64,000 bases of DNA from NCBI RefSeq assembly GCF_900177675.1, contig NZ_FXWM01000001.1:1559001-1623000 (forward strand), given 5' to 3'. This document shows, one piece after another, positions 7,713 through 15,273 of the stretch. The notes beneath the pieces were generated by a model. It had not been told where the DNA came from, did not search any database, and saw only the letters and a program-made list of their open reading frames with translations. This stretch comes from Bacillus sp. OV166 (lineage in GTDB: Bacteria; Bacillota; Bacilli; Bacillales; Cytobacillaceae). The number at the start of each line of letters is the position of its first letter. Position 1 is the first letter of the stretch. The position numbers and the translations under genes are program-made.

Positions 7713-8582
7713 ATGATTTATCGCTTGCTTGCTTTAAATATTGATGGCACACTTCTTCAAACAAATGGGAAAATCCATAAATCAACAAAAGAGGCAATCG
7801 AATATGTTCAACAAAAAGGGATCTATGTCACACTCGTAACATCAAGGAGTTTTCCTTCTACAAGGAAAGTAGCGAAGGCCTTAAAAATAAAATCACCATT
7901 AATCACTCATCAAGGCGCTTTTATTGCCAGTTCAGAGGACAAACCAATTTATGTGAAAAGGATAAATGAAGATATAACCTATGATACAGTGAGCTTCTTA
8001 GAGGCCCTGCCATGTCAAATACGTCTAGTCCACGAACAATTTTCATTAGCAAATAAATTAAAATTAAATAATAATTTGTTGGCTAAAACCGTTTTTACCT
8101 CAGGAGATCCAGTCTTCTATTCGCAGCAATTTGTTTCATCACTATCGGAATATTTACATGACCAACCAGTGAGCCCCCCTAAGATTGAAGTATATTTTGA
8201 AGAAGAGAGTGACCTTCAAGATGCCAAAAAGGCGCTTAGAAAAATGTTTACGGAGATTGAATTGATTGAGCTTGACTCGTTACGGTTAGATATTGTACCC
8301 GTGGGTGTTTCAAAGTTATCAGGTTTATCCTACCTAGCGAGCCAACTTGGAATCCATCGAAAAGAAATGGTCTATATCGGTGATGGTCTAGATGATATTC
8401 CATTGCTTGAAGCCGTAGGTCTTGGAGTATCAATGTGGAATGCCGATTTCGAAGTAAAGAGAGCATCCGATTGGGTTACCAGGTCAGAGAATGAACATGG
8501 TGTAGCTTATATGGTCAAAGAACATTTTAGAAAACAGCAACCAATTGAGTTTTTAAGAAGGATGAACATTATTAAAAAATAA
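7713..8582 (+). CDS. yhaX: YhaX, HAD-superfamily (Cof-type) hydrolase
   Basis: A 289-residue Cof-type HAD protein, the usual YhaX length. Motif I reads LALNIDGTLL (residues 6-15), so the usual nucleophilic Asp is replaced by Asn 9 while the second Asp is present. Motif II is VTSRS, the motif III Lys is in VGVSKLSG, and motif IV is IGDGLDDIPLL. Family members dephosphorylate small sugar or nucleotide phosphates; with Asn at the nucleophile, activity may be lost or altered. ATG 7713 is chosen because GGGGGC lies 6 bases before it; an earlier in-frame ATG at 7593 would add 40 low-complexity residues. A strong terminator follows. Confidence 0.8.
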   Translation: MIYRLLALNIDGTLLQTNGKIHKSTKEAIEYVQQKGIYVTLVTSRSFPSTRKVAKALKIKSPLITHQGAFIASSEDKPIYVKRINEDITYDTVSFLEALPCQIRLVHEQFSLANKLKLNNNLLAKTVFTSGDPVFYSQQFVSSLSEYLHDQPVSPPKIEVYFEEESDLQDAKKALRKMFTEIELIELDSLRLDIVPVGVSKLSGLSYLASQLGIHRKEMVYIGDGLDDIPLLEAVGLGVSMWNADFEVKRASDWVTRSENEHGVAYMVKEHFRKQQPIEFLRRMNIIKK

Positions 8583-8589
8583 CCCTTGT

Positions 8590-8630
8590 AAAGATATCAG
8601 TGGTATTGCCGTTGATATCTTTTTTGTTTT
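8590..8630 (+). terminator. Terminator after yhaX
   Basis: AAAGATATCA pairs with TGATATCTTT around a 13-base loop and is followed by a T-rich tail. Confidence 0.75.
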
Positions 8631-8769
8631 GAATTACTTATCCAGAATAACTTCTACTATATGAATTTATTTTATGGGATTTTTCGTGTAATCCCGTTTC
8701 TTATAATGGAATAATCTATCGTAATGACGAATAATTTATAAAGTTGACCATATTTTTTGTATTCATTTA

Positions 8770-8783
8770 GGTAAACGCTTTCA
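8770..8783 (+). promoter_or_regulatory. cre-like CcpA site before the acyl-CoA ligase
   Basis: GGTAAACGCTTTCA matches a strong cre (TGTAAACGCTTTCA) at 13 of 14 positions and has the central CG. It lies 20 bases before the start codon, immediately before the AGGAGGGG ribosome site, a position suited to repression when glucose is available. Confidence 0.6.
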
Positions 8784-8803
8784 TATTAGGAGGGGATATA
8801 TCT

Positions 8804-10423
8804 ATGATGCAAACCGCTTTAACGATGACACAAATGATGGAAAGGGCAGAAAAGTATTTTCCAAAGAAAAAAGTTGTATCAAGGACTGCAAGTGGCATCC
8901 ATACATTTACTTACAAACAAATTGCTGAAAGAACAAGAAGGCTTGCAAGCAGCTTGGTAAAGTTAGGCGTATCAAAAGGCGAACGGATCGGAACACTGGC
9001 ATGGAATCATCACCGCCACCTAGAAGCTTATTTTGCTATTCCGTGTATGGGGGCTGTTTTACATACAATAAACATTCGCCTTTCCCCACAGCATATTTCC
9101 TATATTATTAATCATGCAGAAGATAAGATTCTCCTCGTTGATTCGGACATCCTTCCATTGCTCGAAAAATGTGCCTCAGAATTGAAAACCGTTAAAGCTT
9201 TTATCATTATGACCGATGAAAAAGAACTACCTAAAACAACACTCTCCCCAGTCTATCATTATGAAAGTCTATTATCCGAAGCCGATCCTACTTTCCATTA
9301 CCCTGTTGATATTGATGAAAATGATCCGGCTGGAATGTGTTATACATCGGCTACTACTGGTAATCCAAAAGGAGTGGTATATTCGCATCGAGGCATCTTT
9401 CTACATAGTATGGCTCTTGGACTTGCCGACTGCGCAGCTTTAAGTGAAAAGGACATTGCACTTCCAGTGGTCCCAATGTTTCATGCCAATGCATGGGGGA
9501 TGCCATTTGCAGCGGTCTGGTTTGGAACATCGCTTGTTTTGCCAGGCCCATATTGCACACCTAAATTGATTGCAGAACTCATTGAACAGGAACGAGTAAC
9601 AATAACGGCTGGGGTTCCAACCATTTGGCTTGGATTATTAAAAGAACTAGATGAAGGATCCTATGATATGAGCAGTTTAAGAGGGGTATTATGCGGTGGG
9701 TCTGCAGCACCTAAAGGAATGATTAAATCCTATGAACAACGGCATAATATCCCATTCATGCATGCCTATGGGATGACAGAGACTAGTCCCTTAGTTGTTG
9801 TTTCAAATTTAAAAAGCTATCAAGAAGAGTTAGATGCAGAGGAAAGGCTAGAAATAAGAGCCAAACAGGGAATTCTTGTCCCAGGCTTAGATTTAAAAGT
9901 GGTTGGCAAAGCTGGAGAGGTCAAATGGGATGGTAAAGAAATGGGCGAATTGTGTATCAAGGGTCCATGGATTGCTTCTGAATACTATAAAGATGAACGG
10001 ACAAAGGATGCTTTCCGTGAAGGCTGGCTTCATACTGGGGATGTTGTCACAATCGATGAAGAAGGTTTTGTCAAAATTGTCGACCGCACAAAGGACTTAA
10101 TAAAGAGCGGTGGCGAATGGATATCTTCGGTTGATTTAGAAAATGCATTAATGGCACATGAGTCCGTTTTTGAAGCGGCGGTTGTTGCTGTACCACATGA
10201 GCAATGGCAAGAACGTCCAATAGGCTGTGTCGTTATAAAAGAGGCATATAAGGGGAAAACATCGAAAGAAGAACTATTGGATTTTTTAAAGCCGCAATTT
10301 GCAAAATGGTGGATTCCTGATGATATCCTCTTCCTAAATGAAATTCCTAAGACATCGGTTGGAAAATTCCTGAAGATGACTTTAAGGGATCAAATGCAAA
10401 AAGATAGGATTCGAAAAGCATAA
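8804..10423 (+). CDS. Fatty acyl-CoA synthetase (AMP-binding enzyme)
   Basis: This 539-residue ANL-superfamily ligase activates a fatty acid with ATP to acyl-AMP and then transfers it to CoA. Visible motifs are the P-loop-like YTSATTGNPKGVVYSHRG (about residues 179-196), the MHAYGMTETSP motif, the hinge LHTGDVV, and KSGGEWISS. The ending KTSVGKFLKM contains the catalytic Lys. It resembles medium/long-chain ligases of the AlkK type more than yhfL. It has a standard ribosome site (AGGAGGGG). A cre-like site just upstream suggests CcpA repression, fitting a role in fatty-acid use. yhaR, an enoyl-CoA hydratase, follows 150 bases downstream, which supports beta-oxidation or acyl-CoA recycling. B. 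subtilis has no ligase at this locus as far as I recall. Confidence 0.85.
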   Translation: MMQTALTMTQMMERAEKYFPKKKVVSRTASGIHTFTYKQIAERTRRLASSLVKLGVSKGERIGTLAWNHHRHLEAYFAIPCMGAVLHTINIRLSPQHISYIINHAEDKILLVDSDILPLLEKCASELKTVKAFIIMTDEKELPKTTLSPVYHYESLLSEADPTFHYPVDIDENDPAGMCYTSATTGNPKGVVYSHRGIFLHSMALGLADCAALSEKDIALPVVPMFHANAWGMPFAAVWFGTSLVLPGPYCTPKLIAELIEQERVTITAGVPTIWLGLLKELDEGSYDMSSLRGVLCGGSAAPKGMIKSYEQRHNIPFMHAYGMTETSPLVVVSNLKSYQEELDAEERLEIRAKQGILVPGLDLKVVGKAGEVKWDGKEMGELCIKGPWIASEYYKDERTKDAFREGWLHTGDVVTIDEEGFVKIVDRTKDLIKSGGEWISSVDLENALMAHESVFEAAVVAVPHEQWQERPIGCVVIKEAYKGKTSKEELLDFLKPQFAKWWIPDDILFLNEIPKTSVGKFLKMTLRDQMQKDRIRKA

Positions 10424-10428
10424 GTAAG

Positions 10429-10457
10429 GAGGACAAGGGATATTCCTTTGTTCTTTT
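10429..10457 (+). terminator. Possible weak terminator after the acyl-CoA ligase
   Basis: GACAAGGGA and TCCTTTGTTC can pair with some G-T pairs, followed by a short T run. Weak evidence. Confidence 0.3.
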
Positions 10458-10577
10458 GGCTGTGCATAAGAATAAAAAATAAAATGTGGAAAATTCACTA
10501 TATTTAAAAAACTTTTATTTATTTATCCCATCAATTCCCTATATAATGGAATTGACAAGAGGATTGGAGGGTTGGGC

Positions 10578-11369
10578 ATGTCGATTAATTTTATTACTGA
10601 TAAGGTGAATGTGAAGGTTGCTGGCCGTGTTGCAACATTAGAAATGAATAGACCCGAAGCTTTAAACGCAATGGACCCAGATATGATTAGGGGGCTTGTC
10701 TGCAAGCTTAAAGAAATCAGTGAATCCGATGAAATTGATATTGTTGTAATAACCGGAAAAGGTCGAGCCTTTTCAGCCGGCGGTGATATTAAAACAATGA
10801 TTTCAAGCATGAATGAAAACGAATTTTATCCAGTCATGGATAGCATTAGTGAGCTTATTATTACTCTTTATAGTATGCCGAAATTAACGATTAGCGCTGT
10901 ATCAGGGGCAGCAGCAGGCTTGGGATTCAGCCTAGCATTAGCTACAGACCATGTCATTGCCGAAAAGACTAGTAAGTTTGCAATGAATTTTATCGGAATT
11001 GGTTTGATTCCTGATGGAGGTGCCCATTTCTTTTTAGAGAAAAAATTAGGAGAAGCAAAAGCGAAACACGTAATCTGGGACGGTAAAATGATGAATGCTG
11101 TTGAGGCATTGGAGTTGGGGTTAATTGAAGAGGTAGCGACTGGGACGCTTCAGGAGACATTAGATGCTAGAATCGCAGATTGGTTAAGCAAACCGGTTCA
11201 AGCAATGATAAAAACAAAAAAAATATTAGCAGACATGAATCGTCCGTATTTACTAAAAATATTAGAATTAGAAAAACTCTCCCAACAAAAAATGCGTGAA
11301 ACGATTGACCACCAAGAAGGGATTCAAGCATTTATTGAAAAAAGGCCACCTAGATTTATAGGAAAGTAA
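10578..11369 (+). CDS. yhaR: YhaR, enoyl-CoA hydratase/isomerase family
   Basis: A 263-residue crotonase-fold protein. The oxyanion-hole segments are seen as GKGRAFSAGGDIKTM and SGAAAGLGFSLALATD. At the position of the second catalytic acid, the segment FIGIGLIPDGGAHFFL has Asp rather than the Glu of classical hydratases, so isomerase or another crotonase activity is possible. ATG 10578 follows GGAGG by 7 bases; an in-frame TTG six bases earlier is too close to that site. TATAAT at 10542-10547 may be its -10 box. It is probably a fatty-acid degradation enzyme, which agrees with the ligase next door. Confidence 0.85.
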   Translation: MSINFITDKVNVKVAGRVATLEMNRPEALNAMDPDMIRGLVCKLKEISESDEIDIVVITGKGRAFSAGGDIKTMISSMNENEFYPVMDSISELIITLYSMPKLTISAVSGAAAGLGFSLALATDHVIAEKTSKFAMNFIGIGLIPDGGAHFFLEKKLGEAKAKHVIWDGKMMNAVEALELGLIEEVATGTLQETLDARIADWLSKPVQAMIKTKKILADMNRPYLLKILELEKLSQQKMRETIDHQEGIQAFIEKRPPRFIGK

Positions 11370-11399
11370 ACAAAGAAGCCACCCGGCTTCTTTGTTTTT
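11370..11399. terminator. Bidirectional terminator between yhaR and yhzD
   Basis: ACAAAGAAGCC pairs perfectly with GGCTTCTTTGT around a short loop, with T runs on both strands, so it can serve both convergent genes. Confidence 0.85.
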
Positions 11400-11406
11400 A
11401 GCCTTT

Positions 11407-11592
11407 TTAAGAATGAAACAGTACTAACTTTCCACTTGGCGAGGTACAGCGATGTGTACGTTCTAATAAGTTTTTTTCAGCTAACATCTTTTTGGCTAAT
11501 TCTTTTGCAGCCTCATCATGTTCAGCCTGAATAGCTTCATCTAAAATCTTTTCTCCAGTGGTTTCAAATGCTGTTAATTTATAAGTCTTCAT
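11407..11592 (-). CDS. yhzD: YhzD family protein
   Basis: A 61-residue protein, the same length as B. subtilis YhzD, beginning MKTYKLTAFETTGEKILDE and rich in Ala/Glu/Lys helices. The family has no known function. It is transcribed alone on the reverse strand between yhaR and yhaQ. AAGGGGTTGG lies before the ATG. Confidence 0.8.
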   Translation of the reverse strand: MKTYKLTAFETTGEKILDEAIQAEHDEAAKELAKKMLAEKNLLERTHRCTSPSGKLVLFHS

Positions 11593-11714
11593 TCCACCAA
11601 CCCCTTAATAAACTAATGTTACTTTATATTTTCACATAATTAAAAAAAAAGCGCAAAAAGAAAGTGAAACCATTTTGTGCAATATTCGTAATTAAATGGA
11701 GAGGAGTGTGTGAA

Positions 11715-12614
11715 ATGGGTCTGATACTTGAACATGTCACGAAAAGGTTTGGAGATTTTGTTGCTGTTGACGATTTATCTTTAGAAATACCAGAGAAAGA
11801 AATGTTTGGCTTTTTAGGGGCAAATGGAGCAGGAAAAACAACGACATTCCGTATGATCTTAGGTCTACTCGATTCTAGCGGTGGAAAGATTACATGGGAC
11901 GGGAAGCCGATTGATTATTCTTCGAGTCACTTAGTCGGTTATCTTCCGGAGGAGCGAGGCTTGTATCCAAAACTTAAAGTCCGTGACCAAATTGTCTATT
12001 TAGCAAGATTAAGAGGGATGCAAAAGACGGAGGCACTTGCAGAATTAAGGTCATGGCTTGAGCGATTTAAAATTCAAGAGTATGAGAATAAAAAAGTCGA
12101 AGAACTTTCCAAGGGGAACCAACAGAAAATTCAATTCATTGCTGCTGTCGTGCATAAACCGAAATTATTAATTCTCGATGAGCCATTTAGCGGGCTTGAC
12201 CCGGTAAATGTGGAAATGCTGAAGGAATCAGTTTTATCCTTAAAAGAAAGTGGAGTAACCATCGTGTTTTCGAGTCACCGGATGGAACATGTAGAAGAAA
12301 TGTGTGAGCATCTTTGCATTTTACACAAAGGAAGTCCAGTGGTCCATGGTTCATTAAAAGAAATAAAGCGGTCGTTTGGTAAAAAGAACTTGGTTATCCA
12401 TGCCGATTTTTCGTTAGATTCCTTAAAAAGTTATTCTGGTGTTGTTAAGTCAAAACCTACTATGGAAGGAATTCATCTACAAATTGAAGGAGAGTACATA
12501 GCCGAAAAAATTCTTAAAGAGATAGTAAATCAAGGGTTTATTCGGAAATTTGCTCTTGAAGAGCCTTCTTTAAATGATATTTTTATTGAGAAAGTAGGTG
12601 ACTCTTATGAATAG
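11715..12614 (+). CDS. yhaQ: YhaQ, ABC transporter ATP-binding protein
   Basis: This 299-residue ATPase of the NatA type has Walker A GANGAGKT (residues 35-42), signature LSKGNQQKIQF, Walker B LLILDEPFSG and the switch His in FSSHRMEHVE. It pairs with YhaP; the two resemble the NatAB sodium exporter, but the substrate is unproven. ATG 11715 is chosen because GAGAGGAGTG lies upstream; longer in-frame starts would add 17 unrelated residues. It overlaps yhaP by 8 bases. Confidence 0.88.
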   Translation: MGLILEHVTKRFGDFVAVDDLSLEIPEKEMFGFLGANGAGKTTTFRMILGLLDSSGGKITWDGKPIDYSSSHLVGYLPEERGLYPKLKVRDQIVYLARLRGMQKTEALAELRSWLERFKIQEYENKKVEELSKGNQQKIQFIAAVVHKPKLLILDEPFSGLDPVNVEMLKESVLSLKESGVTIVFSSHRMEHVEEMCEHLCILHKGSPVVHGSLKEIKRSFGKKNLVIHADFSLDSLKSYSGVVKSKPTMEGIHLQIEGEYIAEKILKEIVNQGFIRKFALEEPSLNDIFIEKVGDSYE

Positions 12615-13860
12615 TTTCTGGATTATTTTGTTCCATACTTATTTAAACAAATTAAAAACAAAATCCTTTATCATCACTACCCTTTTAACGGTTGTAATCG
12701 TCTTAGTCTTAACTAACTTATCAAATATCATTGATTTATTTGATAAAAATGATGGGAAAGAAATGGTTGTTGTTTTAGATGAAACAGGACAATTATACAA
12801 ACCATTGGAAAAACAAGTTAGATCAATTAATAAAAATATTAAACTGTCTCTTTACGAGGGCAGTGAAGCTGAAGCTGAAAAAGCGGTAGAAAAGGGAGAT
12901 TATCAAGGAATTCTTCTGCTCAGTTTCAATGATGAAAAACTGCCAGAAGCACAATTTAAAGCCATGAGTATTGCTGATTCAGCCTTGTTTACTGATCTTC
13001 AAACGAGCCTCCAGCAATTAAAAACAATGCTTGCAGCTTCTCATATCAATCTGACACCTGTCCAGCTTCAAAAGCTTTATGAACCCGTTTCTTTTGAGAA
13101 AATTGCTCTTGAGAAGAACGCAAAAACAGAGGAGGAATTAGATCAAGCAAGGGGTCTTGTCTACGTCTTGCTATTTATCATTTATTTTTCAGTTATTATG
13201 TATGCAAATATGATTGCGATGGAAGTTGCGACAGAAAAATCTTCAAGGGTAATGGAAATCTTAATATCAAGTGTCTCACCGATTAAGCAAATGTTTGCAA
13301 AAATAATCGGAATAGGTCTTTTAAGCCTGACACAACTTGCTGTCTTCCTGTCTGTAGGCTATTTCTCGCTTAAACAAAATATGGAATCCTTAAAAGGAGG
13401 TTTTTTTGGTGTATATGGTTTTGGTGATATCCCTGGAGATACGATCGTGTACGCGGTCATTTTCTTTATTCTAGGCTATTTTCTTTATGCAACACTTGCA
13501 GCATTTCTCGGGTCACTTGTCAGCAGAATTGAAGATGTTCAGCAAATGATTACGCCAATGACCATGCTCGTTGTTGCTGGATTTATGATTGCTATGTTTG
13601 GCTTGGGAAAGCCTGATGCACCGTTCATCACGATAACATCATATATACCGTTCTTTACACCAATGATCATGTTTCTGCGTGTTGGAATGTTGACAATTCC
13701 AGTCTGGGAGGCTCTATTAGGAATAGCTATCCTTGTAACAACTATTATTTTCTTAGCGTTATTTGGAGCCCGCGTATATCGTGGCGGCGTCTTAATGTAT
13801 GGACAGTCAAACTCCTTTAAAGATATTAAAAAAGCATTACAGTTAACTAAGAAAGAATAA
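12607..13860 (+). CDS. yhaP: YhaP, ABC transporter permease (NatB-like)
   Basis: A 417-residue permease with an N-terminal membrane anchor (residues about 17-40), a large extracytoplasmic domain, and five or six C-terminal membrane helices. This is the ABC-2/NatB layout. EVATEKSSRVMEILISSVSP is the conserved loop after the second helix. ATG 12607 with AGGTGA before it is preferred over GTG 12598. It overlaps the yhaQ stop, so the two proteins are translationally coupled. Proposed role: export, possibly of cations, by analogy to NatAB only. Confidence 0.85.
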   Translation: MNSFWIILFHTYLNKLKTKSFIITTLLTVVIVLVLTNLSNIIDLFDKNDGKEMVVVLDETGQLYKPLEKQVRSINKNIKLSLYEGSEAEAEKAVEKGDYQGILLLSFNDEKLPEAQFKAMSIADSALFTDLQTSLQQLKTMLAASHINLTPVQLQKLYEPVSFEKIALEKNAKTEEELDQARGLVYVLLFIIYFSVIMYANMIAMEVATEKSSRVMEILISSVSPIKQMFAKIIGIGLLSLTQLAVFLSVGYFSLKQNMESLKGGFFGVYGFGDIPGDTIVYAVIFFILGYFLYATLAAFLGSLVSRIEDVQQMITPMTMLVVAGFMIAMFGLGKPDAPFITITSYIPFFTPMIMFLRVGMLTIPVWEALLGIAILVTTIIFLALFGARVYRGGVLMYGQSNSFKDIKKALQLTKKE

Positions 13861-13876
13861 AGGTGAACTTTAGCTT

Positions 13877-13946
13877 TTACCAAGGTTAAAAGTTTGAGCT
13901 ATTACCAAGGTTAAAAGTTTGTGCTTTTACCCCAGGGTAAAAGCTC
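13877..13946 (+). repeat. Three 25-bp-period hairpin units after yhaP
   Basis: TTACCAAGGTTAAAAGTTTG starts at 13877 and again at 13902. A third, altered unit at 13927 begins TTACCCCAGGGTAAAAGCTC. Each can fold on itself, and only the last makes a perfect stem. Confidence 0.7.
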
Positions 13947-13955
13947 TTTATTTTT
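13923..13955 (+). terminator. Terminator after yhaP
   Basis: GCTTTTACCC and GGGTAAAAGC form a perfect 10-bp stem with a two-base centre, followed by a T-rich tail. Confidence 0.75.
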
Positions 13956-14034
13956 TCATCCCACGATTAACAAGAACGTGCATTCGTATTTCAGAGGTGC
14001 TACAATGGAGAAAAGATGAGGAAAGGAATTTTTT

Positions 14035-15255
14035 ATGAAAAAGATATCGTTTATTCATGCCGCTGATCTGCACTTAGACAGCCCAATGGTTGGATTAAAG
14101 TATTTGCCGCATAACATCTTTTTAGGAGTGAAAGAAAGTACGTTTACAGCCTTAAAAAAGGTTACGGCAGCTGCGATTTATCATCAGGTTGACTTCGTTA
14201 TATTAGCAGGCGATTTGTTCGATGGTGAGGACCGCAGCTTGCGGGCACAATCCCGCTTTCGGACCGAGATGCAAAAGCTTGCAGAAAAAGAAATTCCTGT
14301 TTATATCGTCCATGGTAATCATGATCATTTAAACGGATCCTGGGTTCACCTCGACATGCCACCAAATGTACATGTTTTTAATAATGAGGTAGGAACCAAA
14401 GTTTTACATACAAAGAGCGGAGAAATCATCCATCTATATGGCTTTAGTTATCCGACGAGACATGTCTTTGATAGAAAAATAGATGATTATATAAAGAAAG
14501 AAGGAGCCGACTTCCATATCGGAATTCTTCATGGAAATGAGAGTTCTGGGGTTGAGCATGATAACTATGCTCCTTTTACAGTTAGTGATTTGCTTCGAAA
14601 AGATTTTGATTATTGGGCATTGGGCCATATCCATAAAAGAACGATCCTATCTGATAAACCGCCGATCATTTATCCAGGCAATATCCAAGGTAGAAATAAG
14701 AAAGAAACAGGAGTAAAGGGAATTTATTATGTTTCGTTAACCGAACTTGATTTGAAAATGACCTTTTTAGAAACGGCTGATATTATTTGGGAAGAGGCAG
14801 TGGTTGATGGATCTTCAGCCAGAAGTTTTCATGAACTATTACAATTATGCCAAACTCAAATCAATAGTGTACGGAAGGAACAGAAGGGGACGCTATTATC
14901 TCTTGTTTTGAAAAATATCCAATTAGACGATGAACGGGAAAAAAGAAGCGTCGATGCCGAACTTTTAGAGCTTCTCTTAGAGGATGAAAAAGATGAGGAA
15001 TCATTTGTTTGGATTGTCGACTTAACCATCACAGTTAGTCAGCAAATAGATAAAGAACAAATGAAAAGGGACGCTAATTTTTATGCAGAGCTCTTTGATA
15101 CCATTGACCAATATGACGATGTGGAGCATGCTTTGGCTCCATTGTACGAACACCATTTAGGGAGAAAATATTTAGCTCAGTTTACTGCTGCAGAGCAAAA
15201 AGAACTAGTCGGAAAAGCAGAGAAGTTGCTTATACAATTACTTTATCAAGCTTAG
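14035..15255 (+). CDS. yhaO: YhaO, SbcD/Mre11-like DNA repair exonuclease
   Basis: A 406-residue calcineurin-like phosphoesterase. Metal-binding motifs of Mre11/SbcD are present: HAADLHLDS (Asp 11, His 13), AGDLFDGED (Asp 60), HGNHDH (about 94-99), GILHGNE and GHIHKR. It is expected to cut DNA ends together with the ATPase YhaN, whose gene begins 18 bases downstream. The capping helical C-terminal region fits YhaO (408 residues in B. subtilis). Likely operon: yhaO-yhaN-yhaM. Confidence 0.88.
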   Translation: MKKISFIHAADLHLDSPMVGLKYLPHNIFLGVKESTFTALKKVTAAAIYHQVDFVILAGDLFDGEDRSLRAQSRFRTEMQKLAEKEIPVYIVHGNHDHLNGSWVHLDMPPNVHVFNNEVGTKVLHTKSGEIIHLYGFSYPTRHVFDRKIDDYIKKEGADFHIGILHGNESSGVEHDNYAPFTVSDLLRKDFDYWALGHIHKRTILSDKPPIIYPGNIQGRNKKETGVKGIYYVSLTELDLKMTFLETADIIWEEAVVDGSSARSFHELLQLCQTQINSVRKEQKGTLLSLVLKNIQLDDEREKRSVDAELLELLLEDEKDEESFVWIVDLTITVSQQIDKEQMKRDANFYAELFDTIDQYDDVEHALAPLYEHHLGRKYLAQFTAAEQKELVGKAEKLLIQLLYQA

Positions 15256-15273
15256 GGAAGGTGTGAGGAAGAT

